Part shown: piece by piece, positions 1-29,518 of the stretch
Numbering within the stretch: the stretch's first letter is position 1
Layout: each line of letters begins with the position of its first letter
Source: Hetaerina americana
Taxonomy: Eukaryota > Arthropoda > Insecta > Odonata > Calopterygidae
Assembly: GCA_022747635.1 (NCBI GenBank)
Contig: JAKTNV010000005.1
Location: forward strand, 87,510,969-87,574,968
DNA length: 64,000 bases
Reading direction: 5' to 3'
The notes under the pieces: model-generated
What the model was told of the DNA's origin: nothing
Database searches by the model: none
What the model saw: the letters and a program-made list of their open reading frames with translations, nothing else
Translations under genes and position numbers: made by a program

Positions 1-5
1 CAGTC

Positions 6-102
6 AAGTGCTTTAGCCGGTTAAGGTATCGAGGCGTCCTTTTAAACTCTGAAATTTTGAGTTTTAGAGGACGCCTTGATAGCTTAACTGGCTAAAGCAC
101 TC
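6..102. repeat. Near-perfect palindrome made from SINE-A 5' sequence
   Basis: Bases 6-48 are the reverse complement of about 60-102 with only about four mismatches, around a short AT-rich centre. The right arm continues into SINE-A (GGTTCGAATCC box at 123-133), so the left arm is an inverted copy of its 5' part. Confidence 0.8.
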
Positions 103-200
103 AACCGGACACTTAGGGATCCGGGTTCGAATCCTGGTCAAGGCAAATGATCTTTACACTCTAAAACTGTTGCATTGTGGTCATTTATGTTTTTAATAAG
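61..200 (+). mobile_element. SINE-A copy 1 (tRNA-derived)
   Basis: Contains TTAACTGGCTAAAGCACT, a perfect RNA polymerase III B-box (GGTTCGAATCC at 123-133), then GGTCAAGGCAAATGATCTTT and a short tail. A second copy of the same unit is at 9213-9330. Confidence 0.7.
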
Positions 201-388
201 CCAATGGTCGGTCATAAAAGTTTGTTCACACTCAGTCAACTTTGATGAAGGAAAAATTTGTTAAATTCTATGATTGCTTCTAATCATTATGTACACTTGT
301 AAAGATTTGAATAGAGCAAAGTCACAAGAGTTATTGTTAGCAGACGGACTCTTCTACGGATGGTTTCCATGAATTATCCAGTCATCAC

Positions 389-18270
<17,882 letters not shown>

Positions 18271-18664
18271 CTGAAATGGCGAGGGACGAGAAGACTTAGC
18301 GCAGCCTCCCAGACAGCGGAGTGGCGACTGCCAAGAATAGATCCCTCGGGAGGGGAAGGAGGCGAGAGGCAGGAATAGGCGAAGGGGGGCGGGCGCGAGG
18401 GGGCGGTGAAGGAGGGTGCGCCGGTGACAGGAGGGAGCACTGCTTAGGGGGGGAGGGTTGATTGCGGAGGGGTGCGTGGTGGTGTGTGTCGCGAGCGGTC
18501 GTCGGGGGTGACGCGGTCCAAGTGCTCAAGTCGCTTCTTTATTTCGGCCGGCTTCCGACACTTCGTTTTTGTCGAATCGGCCCAACAAATACGAATGCGT
18601 GCGCGAGTGTGTTGCGTGCCTGTATTTTTTTTTAACAAAAAGATGTTTTTGAAGAGATAATCGC

Positions 18665-21600
18665 CATGTGCTTGGCCCGTAAACGCTGCACAATAGTAAT
18701 AGCATATTTTGGAATTAATTTGTGAGTATAATTCATCTTCGTTCAACTTCTCAATGTATTCAAGTCAGCCTTTATTTTAACATTATTTACATCTTAGTGT
18801 AATCAGTGGTAAACAACTGTATTTCAGTTGTAATCAAAGTAATCTTTTTCAAAAGCATTGGTTCTAAAAGTCAATGGCCATAATATTATTCACGAGGACT
18901 TATAAACATTACTGCACCAGATAATAATATCATCTGTTGGAAGAACTTCGTGAGTACAATCTTTCTTCATTAAAATTATGAATGCATTTTAGTTCAGCTT
19001 CATCTTAACATTATTGTCAGATTACTTTAAATAGTTTGTAGGTGAATATTATCTTTGGAAGCGTAAAATTTCACTGAGAGATATTTGTTGTAGGTTCGTT
19101 TGTTATTTCTTCTGCCAAGAGCTTTCAAGTGAGTCGCACATTTGTCGTGCAACGCAATAAATTAAGCATCTAAACAAAACATTTAATACCGCCGTACAAG
19201 TTAAGTGGCACCTAGACTAGCAGACATCTTTCGTTCTTGTCTCGGGTTCATACCTCGAAAAGTTCGTCTCCCGGAAACCAATTTTCCATTTTCGCCTTCT
19301 GGTAAATCTATTAATTCGTTCCCATATTTAGTATAATTTTTTTAAAAAATTCAGATGGTTTACCAATATTTTTTAATTTGCTCTGAAAAATTCAGCCATT
19401 AGCGAATAAGACATATCTTGAGAGACCTTTTCTAAAACATCTCCCGAGAAAATCATCCAGTAGAAAGATAATGTGGTCGTTTTACACTTAAACCTTTTGA
19501 ATAATAACCTTTAGAGTATTGTTTTTCAAGAAATTACAAAAAACAAAACTGCAGATACATTACGCGTCCTTTGCACCTTAGAGGTAAGGTAACAACTCTC
19601 ATTATTCAAGGTAACAACTCTCATTATATCACAGAGGGTTTAACTCTTGAAATTGTAGCATGTGCATCTTGAGCAGCGACGCTTGAAGCGTGAAGTATTT
19701 AATGCATAAACGGCATCGTATAGATTTTCCGCCATTGGACAAATTGTTTCGCACATAGTTGCTCGTAATCATGCCCTGCCTGTGGTGCGCTATATTAGAA
19801 AATCTAAACAGAGGCCAAAACGGAATATGAAAAAAAGTTCGTATCATTAATATGTCATGTGCTGAGCGCTTCTTAAGCCGAGTTTTATTATTTCCCCTAT
19901 TACGATTCATAATTCAATGTGCATCCGGTAAAAAAACAGTAGTATTTTCAAGTAGTAGTCCCCCTCCCCGTAATAAGTACTGTTACTTTGATATCTCATA
20001 TTCAGCGTGGAGTATAAAAAATGAAAATACGTTAAAAAGACTCGTTTAAAAATTTCCCGCGGAGCTTGTTCGAAATTCGTCATTTGCCTTAATAGGACAT
20101 TTAAAACTTGTAGAGTTTGGGGGAAAAAGGTTTCATGAACTCATTGCAAGCAATTAACCTAGTACATACGATTCTTAATGTTCCCACAGCAGTAAATGCC
20201 CAAAATTGAAATGCACAAAAGTAAAATCTTGTAAAATCCCGCTACCGTTATTGACCAGGATATTTTTATCATTATCGTATTCGTTATGTATTTCCTTTGA
20301 GAAATCCCCCATCCACTAGGGTGTATGAGCATTTCTTCAATGTGTAAAACGGCTTCTTTCGTTGATGGACTGAATTTGGCGATAGGAGTGTGGTGTCAAA
20401 AATCGACACGAACATTTTGACGGATTCTGTGACAGGCTGCGATTTATTATCAATTCCGAATTCTCTCTAACCAATCTATGCCCAAACTTAACACTTCCTG
20501 GACGAACCTTTTCAAATAAATGGATTATCGAGGGAGGGGGGTAGAATTTTCGGAGAAAAAAATAAGGAAACCCATCGTCGATGTTGGTTTTCAAAAGAAG
20601 CGGAAACGAGGTGAGATTATTAGTAGTTCTCATCCGTCAGGTAGTGGATTACGCCCATCTATAAGCCGGAATAACTGCCGGAAAAGTGTTGCTTCTCCCA
20701 GGATCAAAGCATAGCCCTAGAAGCCTGCGTACGCGAGTCTCTAAACCATGCCGATTCACCCAGGACGCTGAGTGAATTCTCAATGCGTGTCAAGTATAGG
20801 TCGACCTTTTTATTGCGTGTTGGAAATGCATTTTTAATTTTGCTGAATGGTTTTAGAGAGCATCAAACGTGTCATTTGATAACTTTTCAATTCGTCAAAG
20901 CATCTCTTTTTCTCCTGATACTTTTCCTGCTGGTGTTTATTAATGTCTTTGTTTAAAATTAAGAAATTTTAGGGCCACCATGTTTTGTTCTGAGATAGAA
21001 TCCATACTCTGAACACCCAGAACACAGAACAGCATTAGGCCTGTAAACCCAAAATTTGATAGCTCAACTCTAGATTCAACAGAAGGAAGGAAGTTTTTCT
21101 CCTGGTTATACGCGAATAGAACTGAGCAAAACAAATATTGGTCAAAAAAATGACTGATCTTAATATTTCGTCAGTAAACTGGTTTCCCGATATCACGTCA
21201 CAACAATCTTCAATCCCCTCCACCGTCCTCGTTTACCTTCCGCTGCCCGCCCTGGACATTGTTTATCCCTTCTCCATTCATTTGGGGCGGTCTCCAAGGT
21301 TACCATAGTGACAAAAATAAATAAGTAAACACAAGCACCACAAAATAATTATAATACTCACTACATGGCTAAAGCGTCACTCTGATTTGTTCATATTTGG
21401 TAGCGTGGTAGATGTTTACGTATACGTTATTCTGCCGTGATACATTACGAAGTTTTCCGATAGATAATATAATCCTTAGCACGTTGGATTCTGGTAACTC
21501 GAATGTGATATGTGAGTGGCTTATTTACCCTCTGATTATTCTTTCATCATGAAGACAGGAAAGGAATCTGGTGAAACATGAATTTCGAAAATTTCCAGCC

Positions 21601-23590
21601 CGCATCTGTTTGGACGGTTTCGGACTCCACTACAGTTAACCTTGTGTAATCTAATGAAGGATTCAATGTGCGTGTGTGGGTGTATATACGTACTCTTCCG
21701 CAGCTAGTACGCATTGCACGCCATCACTGCAAGGTACAAAATTTGGATTTGAAGTTCTCTTGGTGATGAGCATACTTTAAATAGCAAAGAGGAACAGAAA
21801 GCGGCGGAGAATAGCCTCATGTCTTCCCTACAGCAGAAGCGTAACTTTAGTTCTAGGTCCAGGGAACCATTCCCGGATTTCATTTGTGTGTTGAATCATG
21901 TCCGAATCTAGCGCATTTATATTGGTGTATCAGTGAAATTTCAAGCCACAGCATGCGTTACGAATCACATGCCTGGCATAATATTAAAAAATGGACAAAG
22001 CCAAAGAATTAATCCTAAAATTCGCAAGTTAATTTAAGGTCATAATGACAGCTCATGCTGTTTTTGATGACACTCTTTCCTAAATTCGAATTGGGTTATT
22101 GCTTTGCCTTCCATTCTTATGTGCGGTAAACTACTTCCCTCGAATGTCTTCCGTGTGTGCTAGAAAAGTAACGTAGCCGAAAAATCATGGCACATTCGAA
22201 GATCAAACCTGGAGCGTCCCCGGCAGAGGAACCCAGCATGCCAATAAAAACCAATGCGCCAGCTCTCGTGCCTGAAAGACTTCTTATCTTCAAACGGTCA
22301 ATGGAATATACAATCTTGATTAGTCTCATGTTTTTCCCGATCCAGTTTTCCCTTATCATCGTCCATCTCTGAGCCCTGCCTACAAAACGCTTGCAGTCGG
22401 AATAGTCCCAACCCGTGCGAGAGAGGCTCAAGAATGTTTTTGCGAGGTCGGGGAGAATTTTGAATGATGCCAGATGGACGCACGATTTTGCTAAATTCGC
22501 TTGGGAACTACACTGCACGATGATCTAATGAAATTGATGTTGATATAATGTTTGATGTTCAAATTACAGTAATCTACCGCAAAAACAGCCGTGAAAATTT
22601 TAATTTGCTCGCTAAGGGCTATAGAAATTACTAAATGACGTAAATTTATAGTTTCCATTCATTTCTGATGATAAGTTACCTCATGATATTTTCGCATCTC
22701 ACGAACCCAGTGATGAATAGTCGCCATGGCTGGCTACAAAAGCCTTAGTTCTCAAGAAATAACTTCTCACAATCGTGTCGCTCATGCACTGTCTGTGTTG
22801 TGACACTTCAATTACTGCGTACGAGGCATGCCGTCATTTAAAATACTCAATAAGCATATCTTTCACGAACGGTGTAAGAGGGGATGTCGTCGATGCCATC
22901 AGTTAACTACCAATGGACATGGACAAACCCCTTATTTTATCTTATTACCCTTTAGCCATGCGCTGAGATCCCATTTAGACGAATTTGTGTTTATCTGGAA
23001 TAATATGAAAGTTGCTATTGTTGTCTTGGAAACAATGAGGAAAAACTGTCAACAAAAAAACAAACCAGCAGGGACATTTGATTGTTATTATTAAATTAAG
23101 GATTATTATTATGACTCTTGGCCGCCTAAGATTGCTCAAACTCTCAGCTGCCCTGGTTCCACCATTTACTACGCATTGCCAAGGAAGAAAAAAAAATACC
23201 ACACGAAACAGTACCATATTGGAAGATAAATAAGAAGAAATGTCATGGTTAATTTCTGCGTGGGTAAATAAATCAATCCTCATTGATTTCTCCAATAATT
23301 CCTCTTGGGCATTTCCCCCCACACATTCTGCACAATGGCGAGGACTGCCGAAGGGACGCTTTCCTTATGGCGCTGAATTTGAGTAAATCATGGAATTTTT
23401 TGTAAAATTTCTCGTAATTTCGAAACAATACGATAAAAGTTATACATTTATATCAATGTCATTATAAAAATTCTTTCAAGTTCATACGGCCATTATTTCA
23501 ATTTAATTTTGCTAAATAACTTAAGGCCTCATGCGATTAAAATGAGCATATAGTATTTGTTACGGAATACTACTCTTTTATCATGGAAGT
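18665..23590. other. Intergenic, no gene recognised
   Basis: Five kilobases upstream of the LUBEL-like gene without recognisable exon or repeat family, apart from a 20-base direct repeat at about 19587-19606 and 19608-19627. Confidence 0.35.
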
Positions 23591-23597
23591 TGATTTA

Positions 23598-23675
23598 AAT
23601 GATCTGTAATCGAACCTGAGACTTCGGGTGTCCAAAAAATTAGCCCATTACCAACTGAGGGGCGTAATTCAATAA
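23598..23675 (-). repeat. tRNA-like sequence, probable SINE head
   Basis: On the minus strand it reads CCTCAGTTGGTAATGGGC (A-box like) and, about 35 bases on, CAGGTTCGATTAC (B-box). Arms do not fold into a full cloverleaf, so a SINE remnant or tRNA pseudogene rather than a working tRNA. Confidence 0.4.
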
Positions 23676-24339
23676 TGGGCACAGTTTGAACCTGTTTCAA
23701 CTTCTCTGGTTCTTGACAAAAACTTGACTATTTGCTGACAAAGACGCAGTTGCAGTTTTTATCTTTTCTGTCTTTGTTCGATGGCATTACTTAAATGAAC
23801 TCCCTGTATACGTATGCTTTTCACCACCCTGCTTTTCAATAGAGATTAATTTGTTCACTTGGAGTGTCCGTTAATTTGTTTAGGAGTTTTGAGAATGAAG
23901 CAGCCACTGGGTGATAAACTTCATTGATCAGTGACTATTATACCAATGCACTTATTTAAATATTGTTTGTGTGTGATGTGGACGGCGTGAGAAGTTGTAT
24001 TGCAAAAGTGAATGGTGTGTTAACGGTGCGTGATTTTGAACGGTAAATGAAATTTAAGAGTGCGTGATTATGGACGGAGTGCGGCGATGAACGTTGTATG
24101 TATGGTGTGAACCATTGTGTAATGGTAAAGGTGCGGTTGGTAATATTTAAATGTTATTGTATACAAGAGCATTTTGACTCTTATCTGTTCTTCTTGTGCA
24201 TGTATGTATGTGCATTGAGGGAGTGGCCGTTGACCAGACTTGACCGTTGCCACCAGGACAATTTCATAACTGCAACGAGATTTATATGAGAATAATAAGC
24301 AGGCCACGTTCATCTGATAACCTGTCTAACATTCATTTC

Positions 24340-24670
24340 CGCGGTAGTGCAAAGGGTGCGAGCGGTTGCAGTGTTCACGGGACGACGACATCACTTGGCC
24401 CTCGTTGGAGAGCGCCACCGGTCCAATGGGGGCGGGGGGGGGGGCTGCTTTACGTGCCCCGGCGAAGGGGAATCAAAAAGGCTTTGTGGCAGACGCGGAG
24501 CCGCAGTTGTTCCGTTGCGGGAAGGGGTAAGCCGTCCATTATTTTGCGTCATCGCGTCTCACGAAGCCAGGTGAGGATAGGGGAGGGAGACCTACACACA
24601 TCCCCGGCCAATTTCCCGGTGGGCGTGCGAAGTCATGTGACCCGATTCCTTGGGCGGCCGAGACAAGATT
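24340..24670 (+). promoter_or_regulatory. Isolated CpG-rich island
   Basis: GC-rich block with many CpGs and a G run (about 24427-24444), followed on the plus strand by two donor-like sites (GTAAGC near 24526, GTGAGG near 24571). A 165-codon frame crosses it but has no known domain. Could be a promoter with a noncoding first exon; no matching downstream plus-strand gene was found. Confidence 0.3.
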
Positions 24671-24804
24671 ATTTTCATAAAGTGAAGGGAAGTGAATCTC
24701 TGGTGGACATTTTTGTAGCTGGGAATGAGCATGTGCAGCAATGACCTACGCCAATGTTACTCATGCTAATGGTTGATAAAAAGGGCTGTCATATTAATTA
24801 CCTT

Positions 24805-24905
24805 ATATCTGTCCTTCGACAACGTCGAATGGAACAAGATGTTCAAGATACTAGAAGCTCTTAGATTGGACTATAGAAGAATTATCCACAAACTCTAAAA
24901 GAATC
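24805..24905 (+). mobile_element. LINE RT scrap
   Basis: Short plus-strand reading LSFDNVEWNKMFKILEALRL then DYRRIIHKL, typical of the RT segment (AFDNVxWxxMF) of non-LTR elements. Differs from LINE-A, which reads AFDRVHWGTLM. Confidence 0.55.
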
Positions 24906-24919
24906 AGGTTACAATAATG

Positions 24920-27580
24920 CAAATGAAAAATGGAAGGCATATGTGTGAGAAAATTGTGTATAGTATATATATATATATATACTTGGTTGTCAATACAGAT
25001 TTTACAGTTGGTAACGGATTGCACATTATACTTGGTGTGGACTGTTTTATTTTACACATTTTTTCTTACATATGCAAAGCTTTCACAAATTTTATTGTCC
25101 AATTATACCGTGCCTTAATAATGTGATCAGATTTCCATGGATTGTTCAGGGTAATTGATGTTCAGTTATCGTTGTTTCCAAATCAGAATGGACCATTTAT
25201 TCAGGTTGGTTGATGAATCATGTTATTGCTCTTTTTTGTCCAAGTAGGATTATTTTGGAAATTTGCATTAGGGATTCTATTTATCTTACATAAAAGCCTT
25301 GAATGGCACACACAACCTTTTTACAAAATGGCAATGCACCAAAAATATATCACAAAATGATTTGTAAACACAACTAAAACCCTTTGATGATTCCAGTGAA
25401 GTTGAAGAGAAGATCAGATCAGGGAAAGCGGATGTAATTTAAAGAATGATTGAAAGCCACAAGTTGCCTCAAATATGTTTAATTGTATATACCTTATCAT
25501 CTCACCCTGCAAGCTCTTGCTTTGGCTTATGGTGAATGAGAGAGTCACACCACTTTTTAACCAAGCACCTTATTTACTGCAACATAAGACAAACTTTTTT
25601 ACTCCAAATTATCCTCTATAACTGGCCCGGGTCTTATGGGCCAAGAATATATGGGTATGGCTTCGTCTGATAAGCCCCAAGCTGATTCATCAGGAAAAAC
25701 ATTTCCTTTTAAGTATATTTCCCCTCATCAGGCATAAAAAACGATTGTCTTTATTACAAGTTTCAATAATAAGACTGTTTCCAGCCAATGGCAAGCAATA
25801 GAGCTTTCGTATTTCTTTGACGGTGTTTCCCTAATAAATCTTAAATGCCTTTTTAAAATGTAATTTTGTCTCACATGCGTTACTGATGCAAAACTTATAC
25901 ATATGTATTGGGCTAACAGGGATGTGTGCTCAAACATTGTATCTTTTGCAGTAAACTTAAAAGAGTCTATATGCAATCAATCACAGTAGTATGGGTATGA
26001 TAGTAACGTTCAATGAGTTCAATGTTTCTTTTTATTTAGTGTGGATATATTTACCTTTATAAATACATAACTAAGGGTTGCATGAAAAGTTAGAAATGTT
26101 ATAACCTCAGGAATCGCAATGTTGCAGTGGCTAACGTACTGACTTCCCACTGAGAGGGCCCGGGTTTGAATCCTGGAGGCGACATACTTTTCAGTGGTAT
26201 CTCGGATCCCTCGGCACCTCTTGTTAAGAATGGGCTAATGCCGACGCCGGGTTTCTCTCCACCCTTCATCCTTTCCTGTCCTTCCCTTATGGCGAAAATA
26301 ACCTCAGCTGTTGGTCGCCTCCCTTAAAACTACTTCTAAGAACAGGATTACTGTTTCAACAAAAATGAGATCAATCAAAGCAACTAAACTAGCTATAGGT
26401 ATGTCTATTGCCAATGTTCCTGGACAATACTATGATGCAAAGGATTCATGAGGAGAAATGATCTCGGCATGCAAAACAGAACTACAAAAGCACAAAAACT
26501 GCTACTTGAATACAAAATAAGAGGTGGAAATTCCACAGTGAAAATGACCATGTATATGAATGCTGACTTGATGAATGCCTTGATGACAAATTGCTGGGAT
26601 TCTACTCTACATAAATGTTTATTTAGTTTCTAACTTGTTACATGTAACCATTCTAATTCTTTCTTATAAGAAAGTGTTAACATTAAAATACTTTTCGGTC
26701 TGATCCAAGGATATTTCGTGAAGTCTAACCTAAAAATCATTGTGCGTCTTATGGGCCAGGAAATAACAGTACTTCATAGAGAGTTCAGAAGTACAGAAAT
26801 CCACTTGTATTATTTTTTCCACTATCTAATATACCAATATATATTGCATACATCTTGATAGTTCCCTCTATGTCAGAAGTGAACTTCACTATCATCTACC
26901 TTCCAAAAATCTGCTTACTCTCGTCATGACTGGAGAAGCCCTTGTCCTAGTTGTTCCATGAGCCTTGTAACACTTGCTTGGCAATCATCACATTATCCTC
27001 GCAATTTAATGTATTTTTTGAGTGTCTTAAAATTCCACAGTTTATAATTTCTTCAATAAAATAGCACATCATCTCTCTTCTATCCCTTTGTTGCAAAAAG
27101 CACTGCTTAGAGTAAGATTAAATTTTATACTATCATAAAATTTTGAATTGCTTACAGTAAAAATATGGATTGGTCACAATTGGTTCATGGAAATGCACTT
27201 CCTTTTACTATTCCATGCCTTTTCTTGGTTACAACTAAATTTTTGAAGCAACCAAATGTAACAATTTTAAATAAAATGCATTCCTACATATTACATGTTT
27301 CATTGCATTACGTTTCTGACCTTGAACTGATTAAGAAAGAAAATTGTTTCTCTTTCTTTCAAAGATATCTCTCTGAGATGCACATTATGAGAGAGCAACT
27401 TCTTAGCTGCCTAAAAGTAAAATAAATCACAGTAGTAACAATGTGCTGTTTCAAAATTGACCCTACTTACAACACTAACTTCAAACAAGATTCATAAGCA
27501 GAGCATAGAAAGAAAGGCATTTCAACATGAACTTTCAATTTTTAGTTTTATCAAATCAAGAATTGAAGACATACCCAATC
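24920..27580. other. Intergenic, only SINE-B recognised
   Basis: Apart from SINE-B copy 2 and a 20-base TA run at about 24962, no gene or repeat was recognised. Confidence 0.35.
26112..26337 (+). mobile_element. SINE-B copy 2, centre deleted
   Basis: Plus-strand copy with a clear tRNA-like head (GCAGTGGCTAACGT and GGGTTTGAATCCTGG near 26160). The body shared with the other copies resumes at the CTTGTTAAGAATGGGCTAATGCCGACGCC region. The middle block of copies 1 and 3 is missing. Confidence 0.8.
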
Positions 27581-27584
27581 TGTG

Positions 27585-27765
27585 TGATTTTTTTTGGCAC
27601 CAGATCTTCCTGGAAAACCATAATCGGCACAGGGAAAGGATTTGTCCCCCATATTACTCTGCTAATGGGTGAATTTCACACACCATCGGGCTTCATACTG
27701 GGTCAACTCTACCATCACCTACCAAACCGACCTCCAGGTTGATTACTGTGTTTATGGTTTTTTGT
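27585..27765 (+). mobile_element. SINE-C copy 2, 3' part only
   Basis: The stretch from about 27640 (ATTACTCTGCTAATGGGTGAATTTC) to GGTTGATTACTGTG at about 27752 follows the 3' half of SINE-C at 61790-61895. The tRNA head is missing. Confidence 0.6.
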
Positions 27766-28089
27766 ATTATTAATTGTACCAACTAAAAACTCTTCTCTCG
27801 GTGATGTTTCTTGACTCCGACTCAGTTGTAAGCCTCTCCAGATAAGGACATTAGGTTTTGTTCTCAGGTTTGGGCAATAACTAATGTAAAACAAACTATG
27901 CAAAAACATTTCCATAATTAATTTACTCTCTCATCAACGTTTTGGGAAATTGTACAATAGGAAATACCTCGCACAAGCATATTATATGAATACTACATGA
28001 AATTTACAATTGTGCACAGTCAAAAGTGAGCAATAATTATATATAAACGCACGTGATTATAAAACTATACAGACTGTTATACCACATTA

Positions 28090-29448
28090 GAACCTTTATT
28101 TTGTTGTGCAATTTAAAGCATGACACAATGAGAAAGGAAATAGATTCAAGATTACTTATGGATTAATGGCTAAAAAGTGTTCACAAATAAAACCATAATG
28201 AAACCTAAAAATCTTTTCTTCCATAATGAAGTCAGGGGAACTCTTTCAATCGTCGTAAAACTAATACTATGCATTAAGTTTCATAGTGAAGTGATAACTA
28301 AGAATTATAAATATTAATGACACTTCAGCCATGCGATAAGGGTGACAAAAGATTCTCTTCCTAGTGACACACTTCTCTTTACAGAGAGCTAAAATGAGAA
28401 ACACTCAAAAAACATTACGCTATGATTCATTAAAACTCTACACGACAGCTCGTGCTTTTAACCTATATGAATGACTGCATATTTACATCAGTATGCACAC
28501 AAATAACAGCACATTTTTAATACAAAGGTAACAGTAGATAAACTTCACTTTGTACAGCTATACATGTTATAATAAAATATAATTATAGTTTTAGTTACAC
28601 AAAGTGGAAGTTAATTAGAGTAGATGACTTTTCTGTTTTAATATCTTAAATGAAATGCCAACCATGCAAGAAGTAAAATACAAGAATTATTATAATTAAA
28701 AACTTCCAACCGGTTGACAAACTATTCATAAAACAGATTACGACAACACAATGACTATTAAAATCTAGCACAAATTGAAAAGCACACAACTTTTAATTCA
28801 CAATAGTTATTTTTAAAGCTACTTTGAAAAATAAAATAATTTACTCTTGTATGATAAAATGTCAATGTATTACATTATGAAAAATGATGTAAATATAGAA
28901 AGAAATATCACTTGTTCACTTAATAATAAATTACTCAGTAGATTTTGGGGATGGACAGGTGTTGTATCATCAATGCTTTTTTTTCACTTCTACCAAAGCA
29001 ATCATAAAAGCTACAAAGTAATGAGGTTATCTAATTCTCACAGCATTTCAAATTTGTAGACACTAAAGCAGACTTCTGCTATTCCACTTCTTTCATTACA
29101 GGTAGATGAAGTATATCACCTGCAACTGGATGGAAAGAGTTAATCAGACAAAACATGGAAAGCACACACACTATTCATTCACAGAAACAATATCACCAAC
29201 AAATGCTTTTTATTACATTATGCGAACGGTAAGCAAATGATAATTAAAACCACCAAACACTCCGGATTTCTAAAACCTTGCCTAAATTAAAGAAACTAAA
29301 ATGCTAAAGCTGGTTTCAAACTAAGCATCAGCACTTCACTAATGACAGCAAAAGTAAATCTGACACAAATGAGTCCAACTGAAAAATAATCACCTTTTGT
29401 CTTGGGGATTCAGATGACTGTGAAGTGATGACCTTCTGCACTCATCAC
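28090..29448 (-). other. Maf1: Probable Maf1 3' untranslated region
   Basis: AT-rich sequence without long frames follows the Maf1 stop. AATAAA hexamers on the minus strand occur near 29209 and near 28096, so poly(A) sites at about 29.19 or 28.07 kb are candidates. No recognisable repeats were seen in it. Extent is inferred. Confidence 0.35.
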
Positions 29449-29518
29449 TTAGAAATCTTCATCCATCGTCAATTCACTGCCAATGCCAGAATCCAAAGTG
29501 TGTATTGAGTAGTTTGGA
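29449..29518 (-). CDS. Maf1: Maf1 exon 6 (C-terminal tail and stop)
   Basis: Short last coding exon: [20 protein letters not shown] then EDF and TAA. The preceding phase-2 join (AA|T) restores Asn-Pro. Acceptor CCATTTTCAG. Confidence 0.88.

Noticed and set aside
123..145. Candidate tRNA gene from GGTTCGAATCC
   Set aside because: No cloverleaf; the box belongs to a SINE with a second copy at 9213.
24247..24744. 165-codon plus-strand frame
   Set aside because: It crosses a GC-rich island, has no recognisable domain, and other frames there are also open.
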